The notes: generated from the letters alone by a model not told the origin. A DNA stretch of 64,000 nt from DASVUC01 sp038237225 (GCA_038237225.1 JBBRYX010000005.1:124001-188000), one strand, 5' to 3'. Counted from the stretch's first letter, positions 42,684 through 51,792 are shown. Made by a program: numbers and translations.

Positions 42684-44008
42684 ACTGGATGGACGATGTG
42701 ATGGTTGATTTAATGAATAAACGCATGACAGTGGTAGGCTTGGGGCATTTCGGGGGCGGGGTTGCGGTCGCGAAGTGGTTGATGGGTTTGGGGGCGACCG
42801 TGCTCGTCACGGATCTCGCGACTGTGGAGACGCTGGCAGACTCGGTGAACGAGCTTCATGGCTTGCCCATTACTTTTCATTTCGGGGGACATGACGTCGC
42901 GGATTTTGTGAACACCGACCTGGTCGTCACCTCGCCGGCGGTGAAGCCATCAAGCAAGTATCTCGCAGCCGCGCGGGATGCCGGCGTTGCAATAACGACC
43001 GAGATTCGGCTGTTTGTCGAACGATGTCCCGCAAAGATCATCGCCGTGACAGGAACAAAGGGTAAGAGCACCGCGACAGCCATGCTCGGAAAAATGCTCG
43101 AGGCTTCAGGTGAACGGCGCGTGTGGGTGGGTGGCAACATCGGAAAATCACTCCTCGCCGATCTCGGAGAGATTGCTGCCGACGATATGGTGGTGCTCGA
43201 GCTGTCGAGCTTCATGCTGGCGCATCTTGCCGAGATGAACTGGTCCCCACATGTGGCTCTGGTGACCATGCTGGCCGTCGATCATGTGGATTGGCATGGG
43301 TCGGCCGAGGCGTATCTGGAGGCGAAGAAGGTGATCGTGAAGTTTCAGCAGCCGGGGGATTTTGCGGTCCTGGGACAAGGTGTGCCGCACACCCGCGAAT
43401 TTGCGGCGGCTACAAACGGGGAGGTGATTTGGTTTGACACCCGAGGGAGGAAATTCGACCTGCGGGTGCCCGGAGAACACAATCAATTCAATGCTCAAGG
43501 CGCGTTTGCGGCGGCGAAGATTTTTGGCGTGAGTTGGGAGACCGCACAGGAGGCAATGAATGAGTTTGCCGGACTTCCCCACCGCTTGCAGCTTGTCCAT
43601 GAACGCGCGGGCGTTCGCTACTACAACGACTCGATCGCGACGATTCCCGAAGCCGCCGTTGCGGCCCTCGAAGCCTTCGAGCCTCGCACCGTCATCCAGA
43701 TCGTGGGCGGATCCGACAAAGGATTGGCGTTCGACGGGATGTGCAACGTCCTTCGCGACCGCGCCAAAGCGGTGTTGTGCATCGGAACCACGGGGCCAAA
43801 AATTTCCCAACTGCTGCAATCCAGCGGGCGCGGCCGCACCAAGGTGAAGGTGTGCAATGACTTGGAAATTGCAATGAGCGAGGTGAAGAAGATGGCATCC
43901 CAAGGCGACGTCGTTCTCCTCAGCACCGGATGCGCCAGCTACGACCAATTCCAGAATTTCGAGCAGCGCGGTGAGACCTTCACGCGACTGGCGAAAAGCT
44001 CAACGTGA
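42680..44008 (+). CDS. murD: UDP-N-acetylmuramoylalanine--D-glutamate ligase
   Basis: A 442-residue Mur ligase that adds D-Glu to UDP-MurNAc-L-Ala in the cytoplasm. Motifs: N-terminal Rossmann TVVGLGHFGGGVAVAKWL, ATP loop IIAVTGTKGKSTATAMLG, GNIGKSLLADL, VLELSSFMLAHL, VTMLAVDHVDWHG and the C-terminal YYNDSIATIPEAAVAALEAF with IVGGSDKGLAFDGM. Start 42680 overlaps the toxin stop; an ATG at 42713 (MNKRMTVVG) gives a more typical N-terminus and is possible. No other mur or fts genes are nearby, so murD is separated from the usual dcw cluster. It overlaps the convergent SPINDLY gene by 9 nt. Confidence 0.95.
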   Translation: MNWMDDVMVDLMNKRMTVVGLGHFGGGVAVAKWLMGLGATVLVTDLATVETLADSVNELHGLPITFHFGGHDVADFVNTDLVVTSPAVKPSSKYLAAARDAGVAITTEIRLFVERCPAKIIAVTGTKGKSTATAMLGKMLEASGERRVWVGGNIGKSLLADLGEIAADDMVVLELSSFMLAHLAEMNWSPHVALVTMLAVDHVDWHGSAEAYLEAKKVIVKFQQPGDFAVLGQGVPHTREFAAATNGEVIWFDTRGRKFDLRVPGEHNQFNAQGAFAAAKIFGVSWETAQEAMNEFAGLPHRLQLVHERAGVRYYNDSIATIPEAAVAALEAFEPRTVIQIVGGSDKGLAFDGMCNVLRDRAKAVLCIGTTGPKISQLLQSSGRGRTKVKVCNDLEIAMSEVKKMASQGDVVLLSTGCASYDQFQNFEQRGETFTRLAKSST

Positions 44009-46231
44009 TGCTTCTGCGAGTTTTTTCCGCCACATTGTTTGATACGCCGCCTCGATATCGCGCGTGATCTGCTTCGCGTTGGTGATGGGGGACCGTGCCA
44101 TGTCCTCTCGAAGCCTCTGGCGAAGATCACCAAGGCGCGGCAGGTCATTCGCCAACCGCGTCGCGATCTCAACATACTTTTCAGCCGTATTGGCGATGAG
44201 CTCAGCATGTCCGATGTTGCTCAGAACTGAAACGCCCGAGCGGCTCACGGAAGTGTTCCCCGCCAGCGTGATGACTGGCACGCCCATCCAAAGGCAATCG
44301 CATGTGGTCGTGTGACCGCTGTAGGGATGGGTGTCCAGCTGAATGTCGGCGCGCGCCAGACGCTCGTAGTATTCCACCAGCCGGCCGCGCTGGACAAGCT
44401 CGAGCCGATCCGAAGAAACGCCGGCTTCATTGAACATCGCGCGAACGCTGCCGTCGGCGCCGGCGTGCGTGATCATCATCAGGCGCGAGTTGGGGACTTT
44501 CGATAGCACGCGCGCCCATAACCGCATCATCATGGGCGAGATTTTTCGGAAGACATTCAATGAAGCAAATGTGACGTTGCCGGTCTCGTTTGCCGGAGAC
44601 GGAGTCACCGCCGGAGCATCATCGTGCGGCCGATAGCAGTAGAAGCCGTGCGGCAGACGCACAATCTTCTCCTGATGGTAACGCTCCGTCAGCCCCACGG
44701 GATCAGCGAAGCTGTCGCTGATGCGATAATCCATTGTAGGTAAGCCGGTGGAGTTGGGAAAGCCGAGATATGTCACCTGAACGGGCGCAGGCTTTCGCCC
44801 AAAAACCGGCAAGCGGTTGCCGCCGGTATGACCGGAGAGATCGACGAGGATGTCGATTCGGTCGTTCTCAATAACCTTCACAACGTCGTCGTCGGGAAGG
44901 TTGTCGATGTCCTTCCAATGGTGCGCGTAGCCTTGAAGACGTGCCGTGATTTCATCGCGAACTTCAGTGTTGGAGTAGCAGAAAATATCGAACGCGCCAG
45001 CGTCGTGATTGGCAAGGATGGGCTCAATGAATGACGCGACGGCATGGCGACGGAAGTCGCCGGAGACGTAACCGATGCGGAGCGTCTCGCGAGGCGCGAG
45101 ATCAAAGCGCTGAGCCGGATCTTGCCGGTCGACAATCCTTCCGAACGTTAACTGCTCGCGAAAAAGCTTTTCAGGATCGTAAGACTCCTCGTAATGACGC
45201 AGGAGAAAGAGATTGCTCAGCAGCCCTGCAAGCATCGTGCGGTCAGTGGATGTGATCTCCCCCATCGCGGGGGATAGAGGATCGGCCGCTTTGGAGCGCT
45301 CGAGTGCCTCGAGCAGCACTTTCGCCGCCTCTTCGTTCTTGCCCGTCTGCGACAGCGCCGCCCCAAGAGTGGCGGCAGCGTGAACGTGGCCGGGATGAAC
45401 CGCCAGGATCTGCTGCGAAGCGGCGATCGCTTGATCCGGAAAACCTGCACGACCATACAGTGCGGCAAGATCCGACTGGGCGTCCATGGCATCCGGGCGC
45501 AGCGCAATCGCCCGCCGATACGTCTCCCTCGCCTCTTCGGCGTGCTGATGATGGTCCAGCCAGCGCGCCAGACCGATGCATCCTTCGAACGAATCCGGCT
45601 TGACCGAAAGCGCCTGGCGATACGCATCACCGGCCTCGGGATCGCTCTGCGCAGCCAGCGCTTCTGCAAGACCAAAATGCGCGTCAAAGTTCCGCGCGTT
45701 CACACTCGTCGCCTGACGGAAGAAATCCGCGGCTTCCGCATATTTCTGTTGCGAAAACGCTACTTCGCCCTGCCCGCGAAGCGCCTGCGCGAGATTAAAC
45801 ATCGTCGCGGGAGACTGCGGCCGCTGCGCCAGCACAAGCCGAGACACCACCACCGCGTCTTCAAACTTGCTTTGCTTGCAGAGCGCGACCGCCAGGTTGG
45901 CCATCGCATCGGGATAATCGGGCTGCAACGCCAGCGCGCGCCGAAATTCCTCCGTTGCTGCCGCAGGGTCGCTTTCGATGAGAACGCTGCCGAAGTTAAA
46001 CCGAAACACCGCGTGGTCGGGAAAGCGCTGAACCGTCTGCGACACCAACTCAATCCCTTCGGCCTGGCGCCCCTGCTGATACAACAGCAGGCCGAGAAGG
46101 TGCCTGGACGTCGCGTCCGCGGGATCGAGCGCCAGCATTTCACGATACACGGCCTCGGCTTCCCGAAACTGCCCCGCGAGATGAAGCCGCTGTGCACGAT
46201 CGAGGGTGGCTTGTGTGGAGGGATTCGACAT
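44000..46231 (-). CDS. SPINDLY-type O-GlcNAc transferase-like protein with TPR repeats
   Basis: A 743-residue family GT41 protein. Residues 1-310 are TPR repeats (LHLAGQFREAEAVYREMLAL, QPDYPDAMANLAVALCKQSK). The catalytic C-terminal half has LRIGYVSGDFRRHAVASFIE, IDILVDLSGHTGGNRLPVFG, PVQVTYLGFPNSTGLPTMDY, VTFASLNVFRKISPMMMRLW and LDTHPYSGHTTTCDCLWMGV followed by PVITLAGNTSVSRSG, matching bacterial SPINDLY/OGT-like enzymes. It probably glycosylates proteins or a surface carrier with a nucleotide sugar; donor and target are unknown. It lies just downstream (25 nt) of the reductase operon on the same strand and might be read through from it. Confidence 0.93.
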   Translation of the reverse strand: MSNPSTQATLDRAQRLHLAGQFREAEAVYREMLALDPADATSRHLLGLLLYQQGRQAEGIELVSQTVQRFPDHAVFRFNFGSVLIESDPAAATEEFRRALALQPDYPDAMANLAVALCKQSKFEDAVVVSRLVLAQRPQSPATMFNLAQALRGQGEVAFSQQKYAEAADFFRQATSVNARNFDAHFGLAEALAAQSDPEAGDAYRQALSVKPDSFEGCIGLARWLDHHQHAEEARETYRRAIALRPDAMDAQSDLAALYGRAGFPDQAIAASQQILAVHPGHVHAAATLGAALSQTGKNEEAAKVLLEALERSKAADPLSPAMGEITSTDRTMLAGLLSNLFLLRHYEESYDPEKLFREQLTFGRIVDRQDPAQRFDLAPRETLRIGYVSGDFRRHAVASFIEPILANHDAGAFDIFCYSNTEVRDEITARLQGYAHHWKDIDNLPDDDVVKVIENDRIDILVDLSGHTGGNRLPVFGRKPAPVQVTYLGFPNSTGLPTMDYRISDSFADPVGLTERYHQEKIVRLPHGFYCYRPHDDAPAVTPSPANETGNVTFASLNVFRKISPMMMRLWARVLSKVPNSRLMMITHAGADGSVRAMFNEAGVSSDRLELVQRGRLVEYYERLARADIQLDTHPYSGHTTTCDCLWMGVPVITLAGNTSVSRSGVSVLSNIGHAELIANTAEKYVEIATRLANDLPRLGDLRQRLREDMARSPITNAKQITRDIEAAYQTMWRKKLAEASR

Positions 46232-46256
46232 AAGCGACGGGTTCGCACGCGGCGGA

Positions 46257-47405
46257 TCAAAGATTCGCGTTAAACTCCGGCAGGTAGATGAAGTATTTCA
46301 AGTTCATCGTCCAGCGCAACACCATCTTGATCGGCATCATTGCCATGAACAGCAGCAGCATCACCATGATGACGAAACGGATCGCCCCCATGTTCTCGTA
46401 CATCCGGCGAAAGACCGTGAACCGCAGCACGATCGGCACAATGATGAAATAGGCCGCCACGAAGATGAACCCCAGCCATTCGCGCACGAGCCAGAACGGC
46501 AGCATGGCTATGGGATTGTTGTCGCGCGTCGGACGCGCAACATGCAGCATCTTGTTCCAGAAAAGATTGCTCACATCCTGGTTGTTGAGCGCTTCCTGCT
46601 TGTGCAGATCCCAAAACTCATAGGGGCCGAAGAACGACCAGTTCGGCCCGCGCAGAAATGTGCCGAAGAAGATCAGCACCACCCATAGGATTAAAAAGCC
46701 AAAGAGCCAGGTCGCTATCGCAAAGGGCCTCTCCTTGATCGTGTAATAGCCGTTGCCCTTGGGGTTCACGTCGATGTACGGCATCGCAATCAGGCCGAGG
46801 ATAATCAGCCCGGGATACAGCACGCCCGCCATCCACGGATCGAAGTAAACGAGCATTTCCTGGAGGCCAAGAAAGTACCACGGCGCTTTTGCGGGATTCG
46901 GCGCGTAACCGGGATTCGCCGGCTGTTCCAGCGGCGCTTTGGACACGATCGCCCAGACAATCAGCCCCGCGCTGGCGAGAATCAGGCAGATCAATTCCGT
47001 GTACACAAGGTCCGGCCAGACCAGAACCTTATCGTCCCGATCCTCTTCAAGCAGCGGCAATCCGGCGCTGATGCGCGAGTCGTTGAGCGCCGCTCGCCGG
47101 AACGCAATCCACACGCAGATCATCACGCTCACGACCATGATCGTGATCGGCACGTTGTCCGGCTTCGCGACGATCGCTCGGAAGTTCGCATCGGCTATGG
47201 AACCGAAATAAAAGATGATGAACAGCACAAACAGTGAAATGGCAATGAGAGGCTTCGTCCACCACTTGTACAAAACGAACATCAGCACGAAGACCAGGAT
47301 GGTAATCGAGATGAACCAAGCCGGCTTGGTGGCGGCGTTGATCGCCTGCTTGACGACCTCGGGGGGGAAGGTGATGTCGGCGAGAGTTAATGATGAGATC
47401 TGCAT
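46257..47405 (-). CDS. Cytochrome b C-terminal (subunit IV-like) protein with extra membrane helices
   Basis: A 382-residue polytopic protein. The core (residues 170-290) is cytochrome b6f subunit IV-like: ANPGYAPNPAKAPWYFLGLQ, EMLVYFDPWMAGVLYPGLII, with the PWYF element near the quinol site, followed by FLILWVVLIFFGTFLRGPNW. It is much longer than the usual ~160 residues: three additional helices precede the core (AWFISITILVFVLMFVLYKW, LIAISLFVLFIIFYFGS, PITIMVVSVMICVWIAF) and two follow it (LGFIFVAAYFIIVPIVLRF, FVIMVMLLLFMAMMPIKMVL). No CxxCH is present. It is part of the quinol-cytochrome c reductase operon; ATG 47405 has AGGAAAACG upstream. Confidence 0.9.
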   Translation of the reverse strand: MQISSLTLADITFPPEVVKQAINAATKPAWFISITILVFVLMFVLYKWWTKPLIAISLFVLFIIFYFGSIADANFRAIVAKPDNVPITIMVVSVMICVWIAFRRAALNDSRISAGLPLLEEDRDDKVLVWPDLVYTELICLILASAGLIVWAIVSKAPLEQPANPGYAPNPAKAPWYFLGLQEMLVYFDPWMAGVLYPGLIILGLIAMPYIDVNPKGNGYYTIKERPFAIATWLFGFLILWVVLIFFGTFLRGPNWSFFGPYEFWDLHKQEALNNQDVSNLFWNKMLHVARPTRDNNPIAMLPFWLVREWLGFIFVAAYFIIVPIVLRFTVFRRMYENMGAIRFVIMVMLLLFMAMMPIKMVLRWTMNLKYFIYLPEFNANL

Positions 47406-47416
47406 TGATCGTTTTC

Positions 47417-47776
47417 CTAGCCTGCGCGCATCCCGCGGCGCGCGTCCTGTGTCATCTCGACCCGCACCAACCGCTCAATCCATTGGTCCATTTTGTTGGA
47501 TTGCCGCTCGATGGAATTGACAAAGGGGTCAATGGTTCCTTCAACGCGGGCCATCCGTTCGCCGAGTTGATTCATCGACTGCTGGATTTGCTCATATCGA
47601 GTATCGATGTGCTCTCGCAGTTCGCTTACTACGCCGTGGTTTTCCCGATCCATCGCGGCAAGCCGCTCGTCGATTCTATTCAGCCGATCAAGCAGCGTAG
47701 GCATGAACGTCTGAAGCGCTCGCTCAAGTCCTGCGGCTCCAGCTTTTTTTGCGATGGAACGACTAGTCCCAGCCAT
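47417..47776 (-). CDS. Coiled-coil protein of unknown function within the reductase operon
   Basis: A 119-residue hydrophilic protein, mostly predicted coiled coil from residue 20 to 105 (MPTLLDRLNRIDERLAAMDR, VVSELREHIDTRYEQIQQSM, MNQLGERMARVEGTIDPFV). There is no signal or membrane helix. It has a very strong ribosome-binding site (AGGAGGAGCT just before ATG 47776) and sits 8 nt after the cytochrome b gene and 11 nt before the subunit IV-like gene, so it is surely co-expressed with them. I recognise no family. An assembly factor or a structural subunit of the complex is the simplest guess from context. Confidence 0.85.
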   Translation of the reverse strand: MAGTSRSIAKKAGAAGLERALQTFMPTLLDRLNRIDERLAAMDRENHGVVSELREHIDTRYEQIQQSMNQLGERMARVEGTIDPFVNSIERQSNKMDQWIERLVRVEMTQDARRGMRAG

Positions 47777-47784
47777 AGCTCCTC

Positions 47785-48573
47785 CTAAAGCGGACCGCTG
47801 ATGCCACCGTCTTTACGAATTCGCCAGAAGTGAATCGCGATCAGCACCGTCACGATTACCGGGATGAATACGCAATGCAGGACATAGAATCGGAGCAGCG
47901 CGTTCTCACCCACGAACGTTCCCGCCAGCAGGAAGAATCTCGCATCGGATCCCGCGTGGATCATCGGGATGTCGGTGCCAGGGAACATCATCACTTTACT
48001 AAACGGCCCGCCCGCGCCGACGAATGGCGTTGCCTTGGCCATGTTCGAACCCACCGTGATGGCCCAGATGGCAAGCTGATCCCACGGAAGCAGATACCCC
48101 GTGAAGCTCAGCAGCAAGGTAAGCACCAGAAGGATCGTCCCAACGGCCCAGTTAAACTCCCGCGGCGGCTTGTAAGAGCCGGTCAGGAACACCCGCATCA
48201 TGTGCAACCAGATCGAGATGATCATCGCATGCGCGCCCCACCGATGGATCTCCCGCAGGATGCCCAGCGTGACATGCGCGCGAAGGTCCTGAATATCCTG
48301 GTACGCATACTCGATCGTCGGGCGGTAATAGAACATGAGCAGCACGCCCGAGATGACTTCCGCCAGGAACAGGAAGAACGTTAAGCCGCCCATGCACCAG
48401 GTGAAGCTAAGTCGGATGCCGGATTTCCTGACCGCAACCGGATGCAGGTGAAGAAAGACGTTGCTCATCACCGCCATCACCCGCGTCCGGCGATCGCGCG
48501 GCACTCCATGGCGAAAAACCGAGTTCCAAACCTGAGAGTTGCGGATGTATTCGAGAGGAGATTCGAAAGGCAT
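47785..48573 (-). CDS. Cytochrome b6-type subunit of quinol-cytochrome c reductase
   Basis: A 262-residue four-helix cytochrome b. The haem-ligand histidines are complete, with His110 and His124 (13 between; REIHRWGAHAMIISIWLHMM) and His233 and His248 (14 between; FYVLHCVFIPVIVTVLIAIH). The spacings are b6-like. The segment FTWCMGGLTFFLFLAEVISG places Cys60 where cytochrome b6 attaches haem ci/cn, and YRPT, LTGSYKPPREFNW, TGYLLPWDQLAIWA and RIRKDGGISGPL follow as in b6. It oxidises a quinol, probably menaquinol (inference from b6-type features). The region just before the ATG is a CATTGA-type repeat, and no clear ribosome-binding site remains. Confidence 0.94.
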   Translation of the reverse strand: MPFESPLEYIRNSQVWNSVFRHGVPRDRRTRVMAVMSNVFLHLHPVAVRKSGIRLSFTWCMGGLTFFLFLAEVISGVLLMFYYRPTIEYAYQDIQDLRAHVTLGILREIHRWGAHAMIISIWLHMMRVFLTGSYKPPREFNWAVGTILLVLTLLLSFTGYLLPWDQLAIWAITVGSNMAKATPFVGAGGPFSKVMMFPGTDIPMIHAGSDARFFLLAGTFVGENALLRFYVLHCVFIPVIVTVLIAIHFWRIRKDGGISGPL

Positions 48574-48662
48574 TGACTAAGACATTGACCATTGATTCAT
48601 TGGTGATTGACGATTGATCAGCATCCCAATCGTCAATGACTCAATCACACAATCGTCAATCC
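48574..48662. repeat. CATTGACCATTGATT repeat with inverted copies
   Basis: ATTGACGATTG at 48606-48616 is complementary to CAATCGTCAAT at 48627-48637 and again at 48650-48660; related words (CATTGACCATTGATTCATTG) fill the rest. It occupies the gap between the Rieske gene and the cytochrome b gene inside one operon. Confidence 0.8.
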
Positions 48663-48666
48663 TTTC

Positions 48667-49752
48667 TCATGCAAGATTGATAAAACTTTCCGGAGCGTCC
48701 CATTCTCCAAGTTCCTGACGGAACACCGTGCCCTTATCGACAACGACAAAACCATCAGCATCTTTCGAGATGGCAAACCGCTCCAGCGGCCGGGGCGTCG
48801 GACCTTCGAAGTTGATCCCGGTCATGTAATAACCGGAACCATGGCACGGGCATTTGAACTTGCTGTCGCTCGAAAGCCAGTTTGGGATACAGCCCAGGTG
48901 CGTGCAAATCGTGGAAAGCGCCACCAGCTTGTTCTCCGACGGCTGCAAATTAACGATCCAAAAGCTCCAAGGCGAAGGCTTGAATTGCTCGTAAACGGCG
49001 TTGGCATTCCCAAAATCTTCCGGCTTCCCGATGCGATAAACCTTCTTGGGCTCCTTCAAAACCTTCGGTCCGAAGAAATCCTGGAACATCGCGCCGAAGG
49101 TTGCGGTCACCGCCCCAAGGGTGCCCCAGCCGATGATCAAAGCGAGGTTGAAATTCCGCCGGGATACTTTTGCCGCACCGGAAGCAACCGATCGAATCCG
49201 ATCCGCCAGCGACTGCCCCGGAGAATACGCTCCCCCCACCGCAAGCAGCGCCGCTCTCTGATCGGGCGGTGCATTCTTCGGCAGCTTTGCCTGCCGGACA
49301 ATTTCCTGCCCCTGCAGAACCTCGGCACTCTTTCGAACGGTCGTCGCCAATCCGGCTGACAAACTCGGACTGATTTTGCTGGTGCTGAGTAACGCCTGCC
49401 ACCTCGGATCAGGCGGCGCCATTGGCGCGGCCAACTTGGCGGATGCGCGGGCAACCGTCTCTCCACCACCCGCTGCGGTTGCCGCGGCTAACTCTTCCTC
49501 GCTCGGCCAAGGCGCTTTCCCGGCGACTTCAATGGTCTCAAATTTGATCACATCGACAGGACAACCCTCGGCCGCAATGATGATCGAAGGCGTCAGGGGC
49601 TTCAGAAAATCGGCGCTCTGCGCGGGAGGGCGAATGAGGCAGGTGTCTTCCCGCACATCAAACACTTCGGGGCAGTCGTTCTCGCACGCATCGCAAACGA
49701 TGCATCCGGGTGCGATCCAGACCTTCACAATCTCTTGATGGGTTTCAGGCAT
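48667..49752 (-). CDS. Ferredoxin-Rieske fusion protein of quinol-cytochrome c reductase
   Basis: This 361-residue protein joins two iron-sulfur domains. Residues 1-75 form a ferredoxin: Cys17, Cys20, Cys23 (GCIVCDACENDCP, with an extra Cys27) and Cys64 before Pro (AAEGCPVDV), enough for one 4Fe-4S cluster. Residues 75-195 are an Ala-rich linker. At 198-224 a twin-arginine-type helix (SRRNFNLALIIGWGTLGAV) would act as membrane anchor. The C-terminal Rieske domain has Cys283-Thr-His285 (TICTHLGCIP) and Cys301-Pro-Cys303-His304 (KCPCHGSGYY). The ferredoxin would be cytoplasmic and the Rieske centre periplasmic. No cytochrome c1 gene is adjacent. The fusion is unusual, and its electron path is not known. 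Confidence 0.92.
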   Translation of the reverse strand: MPETHQEIVKVWIAPGCIVCDACENDCPEVFDVREDTCLIRPPAQSADFLKPLTPSIIIAAEGCPVDVIKFETIEVAGKAPWPSEEELAAATAAGGGETVARASAKLAAPMAPPDPRWQALLSTSKISPSLSAGLATTVRKSAEVLQGQEIVRQAKLPKNAPPDQRAALLAVGGAYSPGQSLADRIRSVASGAAKVSRRNFNLALIIGWGTLGAVTATFGAMFQDFFGPKVLKEPKKVYRIGKPEDFGNANAVYEQFKPSPWSFWIVNLQPSENKLVALSTICTHLGCIPNWLSSDSKFKCPCHGSGYYMTGINFEGPTPRPLERFAISKDADGFVVVDKGTVFRQELGEWDAPESFINLA

Positions 49753-49869
49753 ACCGTATCCCGTGGGATCAATGACTCAGCGACGTAAATTTAATGATAT
49801 GCAGGGTTTGCCGCAAGTAGCCCGGAAAATTCCGGAGCACTTTGTAGAGTTTGAATAAATCCGCTCGCC

Positions 49870-49928
49870 CGTAGCACGGGCATCCTGCCATGTTGAGACG
49901 CGGACACGGGCAGGATGCCCGTGATACG
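49870..49928. repeat. Inverted repeat, GTAGCACGGGCATCCTGCC family
   Basis: Arms 49870-49889 and 49909-49928 pair over 20 bp with one mismatch. It is a close relative of the elements at 29355 and 39694 and lies between the pckG stop and the Rieske gene start. Confidence 0.88.
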
Positions 49929-49935
49929 ATTAACC

Positions 49936-51792
49936 TTACAATCGCGCGATCAACAATTCCCGCTGAAAAATCATCTCCTTCGGCATCTCCCCCGCCAGTT
50001 TCAAAAACAACTCCTGCTGGCTCGCGATCTCCATCTTGAATTCGTCGAGGTCGATCGACTGAATTTTATCGAATTGCGCTTTGGTGATCTTTAGACCCTC
50101 CAGATCAATATCCTCAGGTCGAGGCATCCATCCGACCACCGTCTCCTGCGCATACGCCTCCCCATGCGCCCGATCGATAATCCACTTCAGCACGCGCATA
50201 TTCTCCCCAAAACCCGGCCACATGAACTTCCCATTCTCATCCTTGCGGAACCAGTTCACATGAAAGATTCGCGGACAATCCTTCATCAGCTTCCGCATCC
50301 GAAACCAGTGCACAATGTAATCCCGAATATTGTAACCAATGAACGGCAGCATCGCCATCGGATCATGACGAACCACGCCCACCGCGCCCGCCGCCGCCGC
50401 CGTCGTCTCACTCCCCAAAGTCGCGCCAAGATACACGCCATGAACCCAGTTAAACGCCTGGAACACCAGCGGAATCGTCTTCGAGCGACGCCCTCCAAAA
50501 ATGATCGCGCCGATTTCCACGCCCTTCGGATCTCCCGCCGACGGATCCAGCGCCGGATTGTTCTTCATCGGAGACGTAAACCGCGAATTTGGATGCGCCG
50601 CCTTCCTCCCACTCTCCGGCGTCCACTTCTCCCCCGTCCAATCGATGCACTCCGTCGGGGGGTCAATCGTCTTCCCCTCCCACCACACATCCCCATCCGC
50701 TAACAGCGCCACGTTCGTGAAGATCGCATCATGCGACATGCACTCCATCGCGTTCGGATTCGTCTCTTCGTTTGTCCCCGGCACCACACCAAAATATCCC
50801 GCCTCCGGGTTGATCCCGCGCACCCGTCCCGTTTTGTCATCCACCCACATCCAAAGAATGTCATCCCCCACCGTCGTGATCTTCCACCCCTGATCCCGAT
50901 ATCGCTTTGGAGGAATCAGCATCGCAAAATTGGTCTTGCCGCACGCGCTCGGAAACGCCGCCGCCACGTACGTCTTCCTTCCATTCGGCTCCGTCACCCC
51001 GGATAGCAGCATGTGCTCCGCCATCCAGTTCTGCTGCTTGCCAAGATAGCTCGCGATTCGCAGCGCCATACATTTCTTACCGAGCAGCGCGTTGCCCCCA
51101 TACCCCGACCCAAACGACCAGATCGTGTTGTCCAGCGGAAAGTGGCAGATGGACCGCCGAACCGGATTGCAATCCCCCACGCTATGCAGGCACCGCGTGA
51201 AGTCATCGGAATCACCCGACTGCGACCCCAGTTGCTCCCAGGCCACATCCCCCATCCGCGTCATGATCCCCATCGACACCGCCACGTACAGCGAATCGCT
51301 TACCTGCACGCCCACCTTCGCCAGCGGACTCCCGATCGGCCCCATCACAAATGGAATCACATACATCGTCCGCCCGCGCATACAACCCGAAAACAGCTCC
51401 CGAAGCTTCGCGTACGCCTCCTTGTCCAGCATCCAGTTGTTCGTCGGCCCCGCCATATCCGCCCCCGGCGTGCAGATAAAAGTTTGATGCTCCGACCGCG
51501 CCACATCGTTCGTGTTCGACCGATGCAGATAGCAATTCGGCAGCTTCTCCTGATTCAACCGGATCAGAACCCCCTCATCCACCCCTTGCGCCAGAAGCTG
51601 CTGCTTCTCGGTGTCGCTCCCGCTCAGCCACCGCACCCGCTCCGGCTGACACATTGCAACCATGCTCTGCACCCACTGCCGAACATCCTCGGGCGCCGCT
51701 TCCGGAGCATCCGAAGCCGCGCCCGTGATCCGTCTTCGTTCGCTGGTATTTCTCACGGAGTCATAATAGTCCCAGCCTCGGCGCCTCGCCAT
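49936..51792 (-). CDS. pckG: Phosphoenolpyruvate carboxykinase (GTP)
   Basis: A GTP-dependent PEP carboxykinase, converting oxaloacetate to PEP in gluconeogenesis. Key blocks: CYLHRSNTNDVARSEHQTFI, YVIPFVMGPIGSPLAKVGVQ, the kinase-1a loop AFPSACGKTNFAMLIPP with the reactive Cys, VGDDILWMWVDDKTGRV, INPEAGYFGVVPGTN and GVYLGATLGSETTAAAAG. ATG 51792 (618 residues) was chosen because GAGGCGCGTG lies just upstream and the length fits the family. An ATG at 51864 is possible, but its start would be only 29 nt from the divergent patatin gene, leaving no room for promoters. Confidence 0.95.
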   Translation of the reverse strand: MARRRGWDYYDSVRNTSERRRITGAASDAPEAAPEDVRQWVQSMVAMCQPERVRWLSGSDTEKQQLLAQGVDEGVLIRLNQEKLPNCYLHRSNTNDVARSEHQTFICTPGADMAGPTNNWMLDKEAYAKLRELFSGCMRGRTMYVIPFVMGPIGSPLAKVGVQVSDSLYVAVSMGIMTRMGDVAWEQLGSQSGDSDDFTRCLHSVGDCNPVRRSICHFPLDNTIWSFGSGYGGNALLGKKCMALRIASYLGKQQNWMAEHMLLSGVTEPNGRKTYVAAAFPSACGKTNFAMLIPPKRYRDQGWKITTVGDDILWMWVDDKTGRVRGINPEAGYFGVVPGTNEETNPNAMECMSHDAIFTNVALLADGDVWWEGKTIDPPTECIDWTGEKWTPESGRKAAHPNSRFTSPMKNNPALDPSAGDPKGVEIGAIIFGGRRSKTIPLVFQAFNWVHGVYLGATLGSETTAAAAGAVGVVRHDPMAMLPFIGYNIRDYIVHWFRMRKLMKDCPRIFHVNWFRKDENGKFMWPGFGENMRVLKWIIDRAHGEAYAQETVVGWMPRPEDIDLEGLKITKAQFDKIQSIDLDEFKMEIASQQELFLKLAGEMPKEMIFQRELLIARL

